Below, piece by piece: positions 35,595 to 47,007 of a stretch of 64,000 bases of DNA; within the stretch, counting starts at the first letter, position 1, and every line of letters starts with the position of its first letter. The DNA lies in assembly GCA_032622095.1 (NCBI GenBank), contig CP136067.1, positions 1,488,001 through 1,552,000 of the forward strand, written 5' to 3'. The position numbers and the translations under genes are program-made. The DNA is from Siphonodentalium dalli (lineage: Eukaryota > Mollusca > Scaphopoda > Gadilida > Siphonodentaliidae). Under the pieces are notes generated by a model that made no database searches, had not been told where the DNA came from, and saw nothing but the letters and a program-made list of their open reading frames with translations.

Positions 35595-36600
35595 CTGAAT
35601 GCCGACTTCGCCAACTGTCCCTGAATAAAAATGGTGAGTCAGGCGCGCATATTTCCGCTGGTCTCTTTTATTCAACTAACTGATATAAGGTGACAGGTTC
35701 TTCCAATTTGTCTACTGCCGAATACACTCTGGGTTTGACTTTCCTGACATCCCTTGGGTTTTCTCCAGTTCTCGTTTTCGTGTGTGGCTCTTGTGTATTA
35801 GTGACATATTTCCTGCCAGCCTCATCTTCTCTCACGTCAAGGTCATCCCATCTCAGTGATTAAGTTTCTTGGCCAATTCGCATTCCGAAATGTAGCGTAC
35901 ACATAAGCCACATTGAAATCAGCAGTGATGTTGTATTATAAGGTACAAGTACTTTTGCGACAAAAAGATTTTCTATGTCAGTTTGAGTGGATCTTCAGCA
36001 TGCAGCAATTTTCCTCGAACCACATGTTTTAACTTCGTTTGTTTGTTTTTTTTGTGTTTGTCGGCGTTTGGCAATTCTAAGGTCAGTTATGAGTGACATT
36101 TCATAGTTCTTACTCCTTAAATATTGACTAAGAGATGATATGCCAGGGTGCAGTGTTGCTGGCTCAAATTCACAGCCGTCCTTCTTACGCACCAACAACA
36201 GGAATTCAGAAATGAGTTCAGAAAGTTCATTCGGTGGAATTTCCTCTATCTTTCTTGTTGCACCAGTTTCCAAAGCATACAGGCTCAACAACTTTAAGTC
36301 ATACTGAGTTTTTCTTTTGGTCTTCACATACTGCTGCTTTTTGTTGAAATTATCAACTGAACTTGAAAGTGCACTGATGACAGGGTTAATTCCGTCGACG
36401 TCATCAAACAAAATGTTACTTCTAGGCCCAGGGTCCAACTCAGTTCCAATTCCAACATCACCAGCATAAGAAACTGTTCCCTTTTTGACGAATCCTCTTC
36501 AATCTCCTTAAGTACCTGCTCGAGCAAAATTCGTCATCTTATTGGAAATTTTCCCTAAGATAATCTCCGGCAAGTGTTGAACGACTTTCCATATTTTCCG
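35595..36600 (-). pseudogene. Crypton-type tyrosine recombinase (KCTD1-like) relic
   Basis: Two stretches of one protein are recognisable. Frame 36438-35995 (147 codons, opens with TTG, not ATG) covers the N-terminal SAM-like DNA-binding half: KIEEIPPNELSELISEFLLL, RKKDGCEFEPATLHPGISSL, LRIAKRRQ. After a stop and frame change, about 35925-35650 continues with LHFGMRIGQE, the LRWDDLDVREDEAG block, TKTRTGENPRDVRKVKPRVY and a KRP...PDSPF block, all typical of the catalytic half of Crypton proteins and the domesticated KCTD1/QRICH/ZMYM domain. The Arg in GMR is the likely first catalytic arginine. In-frame stops follow GQET and LYQLVE. The C-terminal Tyr was not found. A short upstream piece begins ATGGAAAGTCGTTC at 36592 but stops after 17 codons. 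An inactive copy inside the TRPM intron. Confidence 0.8.
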
Positions 36601-39600
36601 CAAAACGTAAACAAAGCAGACGTACTAAGTATATGAGAGTAAAGATAACTCCACTGATGCCCGTGTATTTTGAAATATTCCGACAGCGCATTGGTACACG
36701 GATGTGAATCGGTCGCACGCGCCAGGTAGTGTGAAATAATATTCTTCTATAATCACCTTCTCGATGTTTATCTAAACGCTTTTTTTATATAACTCACTGT
36801 TGAGCGTATAATAAAATCTTTTATCTTTACACAATCAACATGACAGAATGCACTAATGAAGCCATATAATCCGGGAGCAATATGGGTGAAATAAATATTC
36901 TATGTTGAAAAAGTTTGTTTCTCCATGGATTGTGATTCTGGGTGGTGCGTACATCGATTTATAGGTGTGAGTGGAGTTCTCACACTTGAACATGTTATGT
37001 AATCCAAGATGGCGTCAAACATGGCCGCTGTACTACATAATATGAACTAAGTCAGTTTAATGCGTTTTTTTGGAAACTATATATCCTCACATGTACACAT
37101 ATGTATATATTATTGGGATGCTATTATATCATACTACTGTTTGTATGAAAAATTGGCACCCCAGTAGTAAGATGGCTGCTAAAATAGCGACCGGAATGTG
37201 AACAATATGATATTTTCACTCATATCGTTTATATCCGTTCCAATCTTGTTTTCTTATTATTCATATTGTATGGTCATTTGCACAGTAGTACATGTCGTTT
37301 CTTTAGTATCAGCCACTTCCAATCCCTAAAAAAATTGATCTTACAGAACATGGTATGAACTTTTCATGAAAACTCAATATTGGTTGCTGGCCAGATGTTA
37401 AAGTTGAATGAACAGGTTTGGATGAATTAAGCTGACCTGAGTACTGCCTAATCACAGTAAGCAATTGCATGTCATGACAGATATATGTTTGCATGGAGTT
37501 AAGTTAGGACACAATCGAAGAAAATTTGAACATTGGAAATTATATGAACATACGTTATCAGATATATTGTAGAATACCAGACTACTGCGCTATATCTCAT
37601 TTATTCAAAATACAGCCTTGTATAATTTAGTGCTGTTACGGCGTGACCTCAACTATGTGGAGAATGCAGATTCAGCATATGACGATAATATACTTGGTGC
37701 ATACCGGCGTGGTTAATCTTAGTCATACGTACACAACAATTTTGTCTTAGAGGTAATTTGATCACAGCATCATCAGCGGAATAAACATTGGGCTGACGGT
37801 GTCTTGTGATGGCCAATGGTAAATGTGAATATGGCCATGTACGGGAACAATGAAGAGTCCAGACGGTTTGATACTTTTATATTTAATTGAGTCTCTGCTG
37901 GTATGCACTATAGGTAGACGAACAGATGAGTTGGTGGTTCATTAGCCAAAGTGGGAATGAGCCTGTACCTCTTAGACACGAGTATTTATTCCAACAGTTG
38001 GGGTATCATGCGTCCAATTAAGGTATGGTATATCCTGACACCCTTGTTTATGACGTGTATCACACTTCTGTTTATTATATGATGATACTGGTTTGATCCG
38101 CGCCCGACTATACAATGGTTGCTACCAGTCACAACCAATTAGGAATAAGATCTTGTTAGTTATGCTTGTATGTTCTTATACTATATAATGTATATCTCCC
38201 ACGCACTGTGCTTACTTATCACTGGAGAAATGAATGAAGTTTATTCTAGATCCGGAAACACATCTAACAATAACTATACTACCCTATGTATTATCGTACA
38301 CCGAAACAATGTAACGGTGCTATCATGACATTAAATTATCACCCACACACGTTCAGATGGCGACATCGAACCTTGCGTGAGTTTAGATATCCGTGGCAGC
38401 ATCATTCGCACCAATCACTGATACATGTTTTTCGAATTTACAATAGCATTGACAATTATTATAGCCAAACAAATTGTGTTCATATCACCCTGTGATGTCT
38501 GACGGTTACAACTCATTTTTGACTGTATCAGACAAGAGAACCGATAAAAAACGTGACAATGGTTGTCTGCCACAACTCCAATGTCCAGGCGAAATTTGGT
38601 TTTGTATATTGTATGACCAGGGGAATTATCTAAAGGGTTATGCCAACATGAGTAGCGCGCTATGGCCATGATTAGAGTACATGAAGGGACAGCACGCGCT
38701 GTGATAACTCGGCCGTTAAATTATGAAATTGCATATAAGTATGGTACAACCAGCAGGATATTCCACAAACTTCAGTTGTCCATAAATAGATAATAGTATC
38801 ATGTATAAATTGCAGTTTCTCTAAAGCGAGACCAGTATAAATATGCGAGCAACATTGATTAGGTGTCATTAAAATTGCCACCGATACCGATAACGTTCAT
38901 ATAGTGTTTCTTGTGGATGATGAATTATATCTATTTCACTACATCTTTAAGTAGAACACAATCGAACATGGCGGATGACTAAATACATTGGTGGTAGTGT
39001 GTTCCCTGTAATATCATATCAGTACAACTTAGAAAAATGGTGGCTGTCTTCACTTGATTCAATGTTTTGCCATTGTTTAACTGATTCATGTGCTGAGCAT
39101 TGTGCTTGAATCAAACCAAGCCCCCGGTATAACAGTAAGAAGTGATAATGGAGGATGGGATGGCAGACCGTAAGGCCTCTCCGTTTGTCAAGTTAGGGGT
39201 AGTGGTAGACATAAAACCTTATAACATGCCCATCATCTAATGTCCCCACATAATGATCACGGCATGACAATTTGAATTTAAACAAATATAAATTATCTCT
39301 AAATTTAGCCATAGAAATTTACAATGCTACCGATAAATTCCTGTAAATTAAAAACTTTAAATTTAAGCATAAATTCGACAATAAAAACATTTCGGAATTT
39401 CTTTAGTTCATGAATTCGGAATTTATTTGAAGCATAATTTCCATTTGTTGTGCAGTGGTGGGTCTTAGATCAATTTATGGTTGGCAGGAGAAAGTGGAGG
39501 ATGTATGCTATGCACATTCAAGAAGATGCTAAATATTTAACGCAGATAAATTACTCCTGTGCTCACGACATTATGCAAATAGTTTTAGATAGTAGCCCTA

Positions 39601-39789
39601 AAACATCTGGTTTTATTGCATGCCAAGTTTAAAAATTAGACATTTATTTAATGAAATCCCCAATGAGTTTTAAAGATACCCAAAATGTTTCACTTGGGTC
39701 ATTGTCAGTTGTCGATTGCTGATTCTGTCCCATACTAAGCGTATGTCACGTTACCTTTCGTCCCATTAGTGTTTATATTAGAATCTTAC

Positions 39790-40053
39790 CATTTCGGATG
39801 TCATCATCAGCAGCTTTGGTCCCAGTTGCCTGGATTGAGAGTAAAAGTGGATCATCCGAAGATAACAGAAGAAAAGATCAAAAGCAAGAATGAACTTTCC
39901 GATCAGAAACACGTTTGGATCCGCCATAGAACGCAGGATAATTCCAAGAATGAATAATAATGATGTTATAATATGCAATACTTTCCTTGCACGATGCAAA
40001 TAGACGTAAAAGCTGGTTGAAATTCCGTTATGCATGGTTGTACTGGTGACAGC
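39790..40053 (-). CDS. TRPM-family cation channel, exon encoding S3-S4 and S4-S5 linker
   Basis: A 264-bp exon, exactly 88 codons, phase 0 at both ends; acceptor CATTTCAG|GCTGTC and donor GAAATG|GTAAGA. It encodes a hydrophobic S3 (VLHIITSLLFILGIILR), then FDLFFCYLRMIHFYSQS and QLGPKLLMMTSEM. The D-x-x-x-x-x-x-R-x-x-H core and the LGPKL box after it are diagnostic for the S4 and S4-S5 linker of TRPM channels. The next exon (32342-32165) continues in frame with MRDLLDF. Exons for S1-S2 and the long cytoplasmic N-terminus should lie to the right; none was identified with confidence in 40-64 kb. Confidence 0.88.
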
Positions 40054-40134
40054 CTGAAATGGAAAAAATATTTGCGAAGGCATATGCACACGTTTTACAA
40101 AAATCTCGACAAGAAATATTCAAAACTAGCAGGG

Positions 40135-40300
40135 TTACCCGGCGTTGCGCAGGTTAAAGTGACGTGAAACCCTATGTGGATATTTGGTGGAAATAGAGAA
40201 TACTCTTGCTCTCAAAGTGTTACACGTATTCACAGAAATTGTATATCCAAATGGCATCACAAAACATGATTCGTACACATGGAATATAAGTAGTGGCTCA
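40135..40300 (+). repeat. Dispersed repeat family R1, copy 3 (diverged)
   Basis: Shares TTAAAGTGACGTGAAAC with the left end of copy 1 and ATCCAAATGG at similar spacing; diverges rightward. Confidence 0.5.
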
Positions 40301-41859
40301 CCGTGTCAGGTCGGAGCGATTATCATTTTGTTTATCGTGTTTAATCCGTCCCACCAATAAAGAAGTATTTATTTATTTACCACTGCGTATACTTCAGACG
40401 TTATGCCATGAAACATGAGCATCATAAACACATTATTGCGAAAAGATAAAAGCGACAATTGTGTTTTACATGGAGATGTATCAATCGATCAATCAATCTA
40501 GTTTATCATATCTTCATGAATATACAGATATTTTAAAGATATGTCCAGGTGCTCCTGGTGCTATATACTGGCTAATCATTTTCAGTTTAAAATAATTTAT
40601 GTTATGTACGTATAGCAGCTACATGTGCCCGACCCAACGAGATTTTGAGTTGTTTATGTTAGGCGATGAGTCTGTTCTAAAAAGGAAAGATATCCTCTGT
40701 ATCGGGCAGATGTACCCTTGTCAGATGTCAATATTGGAGGATCTTGAAAAAATCATGTGCTACGGACTGCGTTTTCCTTTATCTCAGAAGTAACCATATT
40801 TGACTACACACTGTGACCACTATTTTTAACAGGCCTGCTCTACATTTCCGTATCTCTTGGTAATTGTAACTGTTTGTGTGAAAACTATATTGAATGGGAC
40901 AGACTCAATCGTGTTTTAATATATACATGAGTCATTGCCATCCCAATATAAATATGACAGTTGAGAAGATATAATTGTTCAAGTGACTTAATTCGGTCAC
41001 CATTTGTCAAGATTGTGATATTGGAATGCCAAAAACTCCTTAGAACAACATGGAGATGGCCTGGGAGATGACTATATGTAACTTTGTTGGATATCGGCGA
41101 ATTGAACAATCTTATAAATGCTAGTGAATCTCCCCTCGCCATCCATGACCCAAGCGACCCCAAATGTGATTTAATTCATCATATCATTAGGGAAGAACGT
41201 GAATGAATTTGGTAGAATCAGTGCTAAATATATTTGTTTAAACTTTGGTGCGACTCTCCTCATACATGGCTTGATCCGCGCCACTTTTTTCATATTTAAA
41301 CCACGTCTATTGGACTCATGCATGTTAACCTATGGAAACTGAACGTGCATACCAGTTGAATCACTGACTTCATTACCATTATTTAACGTACTGGCAAAGA
41401 AGTTGTCATTTGTTCGGAAAATACATTCGGACAATAAGTAATAATATGGGACAGGTTACATTTCGCTATGGTCGTTTCACACATGCAATGAGTAATTGAG
41501 AATATACAGTTTGAAATATTAGACCGTTGGTAATTTTATTTTATATCAGTAAATAAGCCTACGTAGGGCCAGCCCGTAATGGGTTGTGAAAGTAAGGCAT
41601 GTACACACTCGACGCCGGGAGAGCATTGAATCTGCAATACTATTGAACGAAACAATGTGTTTCGAAGAATATCTTGACCTTTGATAATCAGAATTAACAT
41701 TACTCACGGACAATTGTTAGATAAGTAAAAAAAATTGAAACAACAGTTTCTGAAAATCATGCACCACCTCGGCTGACCTCGGCGTTATTATTCGCCCGTT
41801 GGAGGAAATACCACGCACGAGATAAACTAAACAACCCTGCCTAAGCTATATAAGGTGAG
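40301..41859. other. No recognisable gene
   Basis: Searched on the minus strand for TRPM S1-S2 exons without success. The minus frame at 40885-41163 (92 codons) does not resemble TRPM; part of it overlaps the repeat shared with 31.3-31.5 kb. Confidence 0.45.
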
Positions 41860-42010
41860 CTATGAGTATATACTATAGTCGACCTTGTTTGTCCACGAAT
41901 GTAACAAATTCAGCAATTCCAGGCGAGGGCAGACTCAGTGACTGAATCTGACCTTACATGAGTCACTCATCTTACTCAGTCACTGAGTCTCTCATCTGCC
42001 TCAAAGTCAA
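41860..42010 (+). repeat. Dispersed repeat family R4, copy 1
   Basis: AGGCGAGGGCAGACTCAGTG and the following GAGTCACTC/CAGTCACTGAGTC words recur in inverted orientation at 57030-57180 (AGTCTGCCCTCGCCT). Rich in GAGTCA/TGACTC words. Confidence 0.6.
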
Positions 42011-43269
42011 GGATTAATAATTCACGATTCACTTAGAAATTCAATTCTGAACGAAACAATTATCTATTCCATTCTATCTGTGATTATGTGTACAACGAAA
42101 GGATTAATTTGTAAACACAATTTTGTAAAGGGTGCAAGTCAACGAAACCAGATTTATTGTAGATCAAACGGAAACCAATTTAATCGATTGTTGAAACAGA
42201 TTCTCACCTCTACTAATAATAGAAAACTGGCACACGAAGATAGTAAAATGGATTTCACCATTATAATCCAGCGGAGAAAGTATCACATAACACACTAGTA
42301 CACTACAGTAAGGACAGTTTATTGACATTTTGTGTTGAAACTTGAGAAAACATTGTGGTAAATTAATTGAAAATATTTGCTAAAATTGCAATGCGAAATG
42401 GCACTTCATCTTCAACTGCATGGTGCTGCACTGACATTATTTCATACGACAAATATCGAGCACCGGTTACGGGTCATGTCGTGGAGTGTGAGGTGGAAAA
42501 TCGACGAAATGTTGTCACACGATCGGCCCCGCAAGGAATCAAATAATTTTGATTTTCTACGATCGAGTCGAGCGACTTATTCGAAGTAGGCAATCAGATT
42601 CAACTATTAATATGATCATGCGGCTATCACATTTATTATTTCATAACTACATGGCGTCCAGTGTGTCCTTTAAAGTCAGACTAGTGAGATATTTTGGACA
42701 GCGGAATACATTCATGCCTCTACAATACAACTACGCTTGAATACAAAACAAAACAGGTGGACTGGACATCAGCAAATTGGTGTCTATATACCATTCAGCT
42801 GGTTGTGAATTTGTTTGGTGAATTAAATCAGGTATAGCCTGAAATGATATCGGCAGTGCCCGTGGTTTCAGCCGTTGATACAAAATAATACCCCTCAACC
42901 TTAGTTGAAACAGCTCGCTGTAATGCTTACGCGCCATGCCAACTCGTGAAATATTGTTTTACGATAGTCAATTGTAGCTACAATAGCTACATATAGCTAG
43001 AGCACAGAGCCGACTAGTCTATTGAACTACAAACACTTCTAATATTTATTGGAAATTCGTATAAATATTGCAATAAATACGAATAATAATAGCGCTCGCT
43101 CTCCCGTGGCAAAGCCGCGGAAGCGAAGCGACCAAGGGTATAGGTATGCGAATATGAGATATACTACTCGACTTTTTCGGCCCAATCTAAAAATAGATTG
43201 AACTTACCTAAAATAGTATAATGTATTCATGACAACCACCAGCTCGTCGCAGGCGAGCGTGGTTGTTTA
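42011..43269. other. No recognisable gene
   Basis: Contains a small hairpin at 43231-43270 (ACAACCAC...GTGGTTGT with CTCG/CGAG inner stem) and a GC-rich CGCTCGCTCTCCCGTGGC patch at 43090. Frames of 60-70 codons are unsupported. Confidence 0.5.
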
Positions 43270-43760
43270 TAATTAAGGCGGGTGAATGACGTCATATAAT
43301 GTTTTCTATTTTTTCTATACGATGAGACGAAATTCAGGAAACGTGTACGCTATTTAGCGAAATTAACACGTGAGTTCCTGTCGGCCACTGCGCAGAATCC
43401 AGCAGAAACTTATCAAATTCATTCCCAGATTCTGGATAATCAGTTCTTACCGAGGATTAATTACGGCCTTTTCATCTAAAAAAAAATCATTGATATATTA
43501 TAATATAAGCATAATAATTAATTACCCCCCGTCTAGCGACCACCCTTACGGCATTTACTTGATCCAGAAATTACTGCCATATATTCCATAGACCGGAACA
43601 GCCTTCACCTTCGCGCCATTTCAAACATTTCTGACAATGAGAGTATATTAATTACTCGCTTGATTACGTGAAGAATTACGTTTTCTCCACTTCAACTTCA
43701 ACACAATCGACAGTTACTGAGTTAGGCTACATTGTGAACTATTACAGACAACAATGATAA
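43270..43760 (+). repeat. Dispersed repeat family R3, copy 2
   Basis: Same ordered words as 15125-15470 (ACTGCGCAGAATCCAGCA, CAGATTCTGGAT, CTTCAACTTCAACACAATCG), with an extra ~150 bp in the middle. Confidence 0.7.
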
Positions 43761-44099
43761 AGATTCAAGAATCATTTTCAACCCAAAAGTTCTACTTCAA
43801 CAGTGTTCAACTGACTCGAAGTTCAAGTTCATGGAAATAAAAAAAAATAAAAGAAAGAATTCTGTGTTGCGTGTAAATTGTAATGGATACTGAAATTGTA
43901 GTATGTTTCCTAGTTACCGTCTTACCATATCTGATTCGATCAGTCCATTAAACTTCAAGGAAGTGATATATCTCATGAGGATTTTGGCGGTGTTGTGAAC
44001 ACAACAGCACAACGCGTGGTCCTGGATGAATTGTTCTCCAAATCCAAGTTTTTTAAAGGTAGGTCTGTTTGCTTTAAAAATTATATAGTTAATTATTAT

Positions 44100-44345
44100 T
44101 TCATTTAATCGTTTTTCACCATTTGTCGTCATCATCGTCATTCGTTGGTATTCGGTGTCACAGTCACAGTCAGTTTGTTTGTCGTCATTCGTGTTTGGTT
44201 GTTGGTCGGTTGTCGTCGATCGTTTTTCGTCCTTGGTAGTTCGTCTTCGTGTTTGTTGTCGGTCGTTTGTCTTTGAACATCCTTTGTTCATTTGTCATCA
44301 GTCGTTTTTTTCGTTGTTTATTATCATCCTTGTCATTTTGGCCGC
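44100..44345 (+). repeat. Low-complexity GTCGTCATTCGT repeat, left block
   Basis: Irregular iteration of TCGTC, TTTGTCGTC and CATTCGT words. The Ser/Val/Phe/Arg-rich frames it produces on both strands are artefacts. Confidence 0.8.
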
Positions 44346-44489
44346 AGTGTCCAGGCCTTAATATTCGACGAGAAACACCAAATCGTTTCTCGTAATGATT
44401 CTCGCGAAACTTTTCAATATTCAGTGCTTTATCACTAACTTGATTCAGCATTTGATTCTCAAAAAAATTGATGTATTCTGAGCCCTGGG

Positions 44490-44825
44490 TGTCAGAGTTT
44501 GTAACTGCAGTGAACTTTGAGCACCGCGGCCGAACGGCAAGTACACCGCGGCCGAATGGCAAGTACGCCATGGTCGTAAGGCAACTACAACAGGGCTGAA
44601 TGGCATGTACGGTACACCGTGGTTAGATTTCTGGTTTGTATCGTCTTTTTTCAGTTTAATGAACGTACACCGCGGAAACTACACCATGACTGAATGGCAA
44701 GTACACCGCTGCCCAACTGTAGTTAGCCGGTGGAGCCACGATGTAGTTGCATTTCGGCCGCGGTGGCAATGCTAACAGCACCGTGGTTAAGTGGACACTT
44801 GTTTTGTCCAGCAGGGTGTATTATA
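44490..44825 (+). repeat. Dispersed repeat family R2, copy 2
   Basis: Matches 16225-16545 from GTGTCAGAGTTTGTAACTGC to AGTGGACACTTGTTTTG, including GTGGTTAGATTTCTGGTTTG. It sits between two blocks of the same GTCGTC low-complexity repeat (44100-44345 and 44905-45290), so it or a larger insertion apparently split that tract. Confidence 0.8.
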
Positions 44826-44904
44826 TCCCGAAGATTTTCGACTAGGGTTGCTACCAGACGAACGAAAAATAGGTTACACATAACTTTGAAACCTGCAGTC
44901 CTGG

Positions 44905-45290
44905 CTTGATGTGTTTGTCGTCAAGACATGTTTCGTCGTCGATCGTTCGACATCGTGTTTGTCGTTGGCCATTTGTTTTTCGTCATCATTTGTCGTCAGT
45001 CATGTTTAGTCGTCGGTCGGTATTTATCATCATTCTTGTCATTTGTTCGTTGGTTGTTTTTTTTCCTTGGTTGTTTGTCGTCATTTGTTTGTCGTTGTCA
45101 TCCTCGTCATTCATCAGTCATTTGCCGTCATTCGTCAGTCGGTGTGTTTGTCGTTAGTTGTTTTTCGTCGTCGGTCATTTGTCGTTGGTTGTTTATCGTC
45201 GTTGTTTGTCGACATTTGTCATCATCCTTGTCATTTGTTTGTCGTCGGTCGTTTGTTCGTCATTCGTCATTGGTCATTTGTTGCATATCT
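44905..45290 (+). repeat. Low-complexity GTCGTCATTTGT repeat, right block
   Basis: Continuation of the 44.1-44.3 kb block. Overlapping frames in all three plus phases (83-153 codons) show that openness here is compositional. Confidence 0.8.
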
Positions 45291-46540
45291 GGATGTATAC
45301 AAGTGTTAAATTGTTTTAATTGCTATATTAAGTACCGGTATGTTGTCGTTCTTCACCGTTGTCGTAATTGTTTGCAGCGGTCAATTTAATTTATTATATT
45401 AAATACTTTTGGAGAATAAATTGGAAATTGCATTGGAAATTGTTATGCGAATCCAGTTAAATTCATCCCCGGTTGTTGATTGTTCGGTGTATGTTGTCAT
45501 TGTTGGTGGTCGTTGTCAGTTGTTCGTTATCGTGTTAAATTTGCACCATTTCGGACCACGGGGTGCAGTTGGATATTTGAAACCCTGTCACACAGATCCT
45601 AGAGGTAGCTACATGTATGTCATTGTCCTCTAGCCATGTATATGTACACCAATACAAATATATACATACCGGCAGCTGTACAGGCAATGGGGATTGAGAG
45701 GGCGTCAGCCCCCCCAAACTGTTCGAAAGCTCAAAATCTGGCAAATTGGAGATATCTTTGGTCAAATTCGGGAAATTACGGTATTTTCAAATTTCTGCCC
45801 AATTATACATACACGTATTTATGGTTAATTGAATCTATTTTGTTATATATATATGTGTGTATATACCGGTATATGGTGTACTGTGTTACAACTATGACTA
45901 TAAAATGTTAAAAAAATTGGGCACATGTCTCAGCCCCCCGCTCACCCATAAAAATGCGGGTGCCTGTACAACTATGAATGTATATGTACAATCAGTCCTT
46001 CCCATGAGGAAAACACAGCGAGAGCATTTATTTGCTCCCGCAATTGGGATGACAGGTGTAATATTGGACACATAATATTATCGTTATGGGTTTTTCTAAT
46101 AAACACGTCATTGTGGGATGGGTAGACCAGTTACACTTTCATATGATATGCCCATAATTGAACTTAGTGGGGAAAGGATCTTAATAAACCTTAAAATAGT
46201 TCAATATTGAATCCTAGATTACACTCATCATAAGGCCAAAAAAATTAAATGTCTGGTTTGGGTTACAAGCCGAAAAAAATGAGATCGGTCAGGGGGGGGG
46301 GTGGGGTCTGCAATTGTTTTCCGAACCCTAGGCGGGGTGGGTGGGTAGTTCAGCAGCCCGGTTTACACATTTGTTCCTGGCCCTGTAATTTGTTTTCTAG
46401 AGTCATTTTTCTTCAAAATAATGGGACATAAGATTTTAATAATGCTTCTATTATTGTGTACATGTAGTAGGTATTCACTTAACTCTTGGTATGGGGCTTG
46501 AGTTCACCATCAATTAAAAATGAGGTATGACATCAAGGAG
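45291..46540. other. No recognisable gene
   Basis: Short frames only. G-run (AGGGGGGGGGGTGGGG) near 46290 and a TA/TG-rich tract near 45845. Confidence 0.5.
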
Positions 46541-46691
46541 CAAGCCTTAAAATAGTGTGTCTGTCATTTGCAGAATGAGGTTCCCAGAGGGTGAATTTAG
46601 TGATGCTATCCCGCATATCGGGCTAGCATCACCAAATTCACCCTCTTGGGACCTCATTCTGCAAATGGCAGACACACTATTTCAAGGCTTG
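46541..46691. repeat. Long hairpin, 67-bp arms, 17-bp loop
   Basis: Arms 46541-46607 and 46625-46691 are about 90 percent complementary (ATAGTGTGTCTGTCATTTGC against GCAAATGGCAGACACACTAT). The loop has its own CCCG-CGGG stem. MITE-like; a transcript would give a pre-miRNA-like fold. Confidence 0.85.
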
Positions 46692-47007
46692 CCAACGAGT
46701 AATAAATACCATAGGTCAGCTTGCTAAATGTTTTCATGAAGGATCTATCAATGCACATTGACATGGAAAGCCTCAAATTTAAATAGTTATATTAAAAATA
46801 ATTTACATGTATTCAACCTGATATAAATGACAACAAAACACAATATAAGATTATCTTTACATTTATACATGTACATGTACATGTATCTGTGGAACATAAA
46901 GGCATGGTTGGTCTTCATTATTGTATTTTTTGGAACTTATGTGTGTCTGTCTGTGTGTGTGTCTTATAGACTCGAAAACAGCTTAACTGATCCCACTCAA
47001 ATTTGAT
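46692..47007. other. No gene; microsatellite
   Basis: ACATGTACATGT and TGTGTCTGTCTGTGTGTG tracts near 46865-46960, then the target side of the LINE tail. Confidence 0.6.

Larger units (their letters stand above)
32343..39789 (-). other. TRPM intron (7.4 kb) between S3-S4 and S5-pore exons
   Basis: Donor GAAATG|GTAAGA at its 5' end and acceptor TTTCGTTGCAG at its 3' end. It houses a tandem duplication (32570-33665), a hairpin (34980-35091) and a Crypton relic (35595-36600), listed separately. The rest (33666-34979, 36601-39789) shows no gene; a GATGGCGTCAAACATGGCCG word near 37010 belongs to the vocabulary of the 19.3-19.9 kb repeat. Confidence 0.75.

Noticed and set aside
40885-41163. Candidate TRPM S1-S2 exon on the minus strand
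   Set aside because: The 92-codon translation has no transmembrane pair or TRPM motif and overlaps sequence repeated at 31.3-31.5 kb.
44155-45390. Several 70-153-codon Ser/Val/Phe/Arg-rich ORFs
   Set aside because: All three plus phases and the minus strand are open over a GTCGTC low-complexity tract, which explains them without coding.
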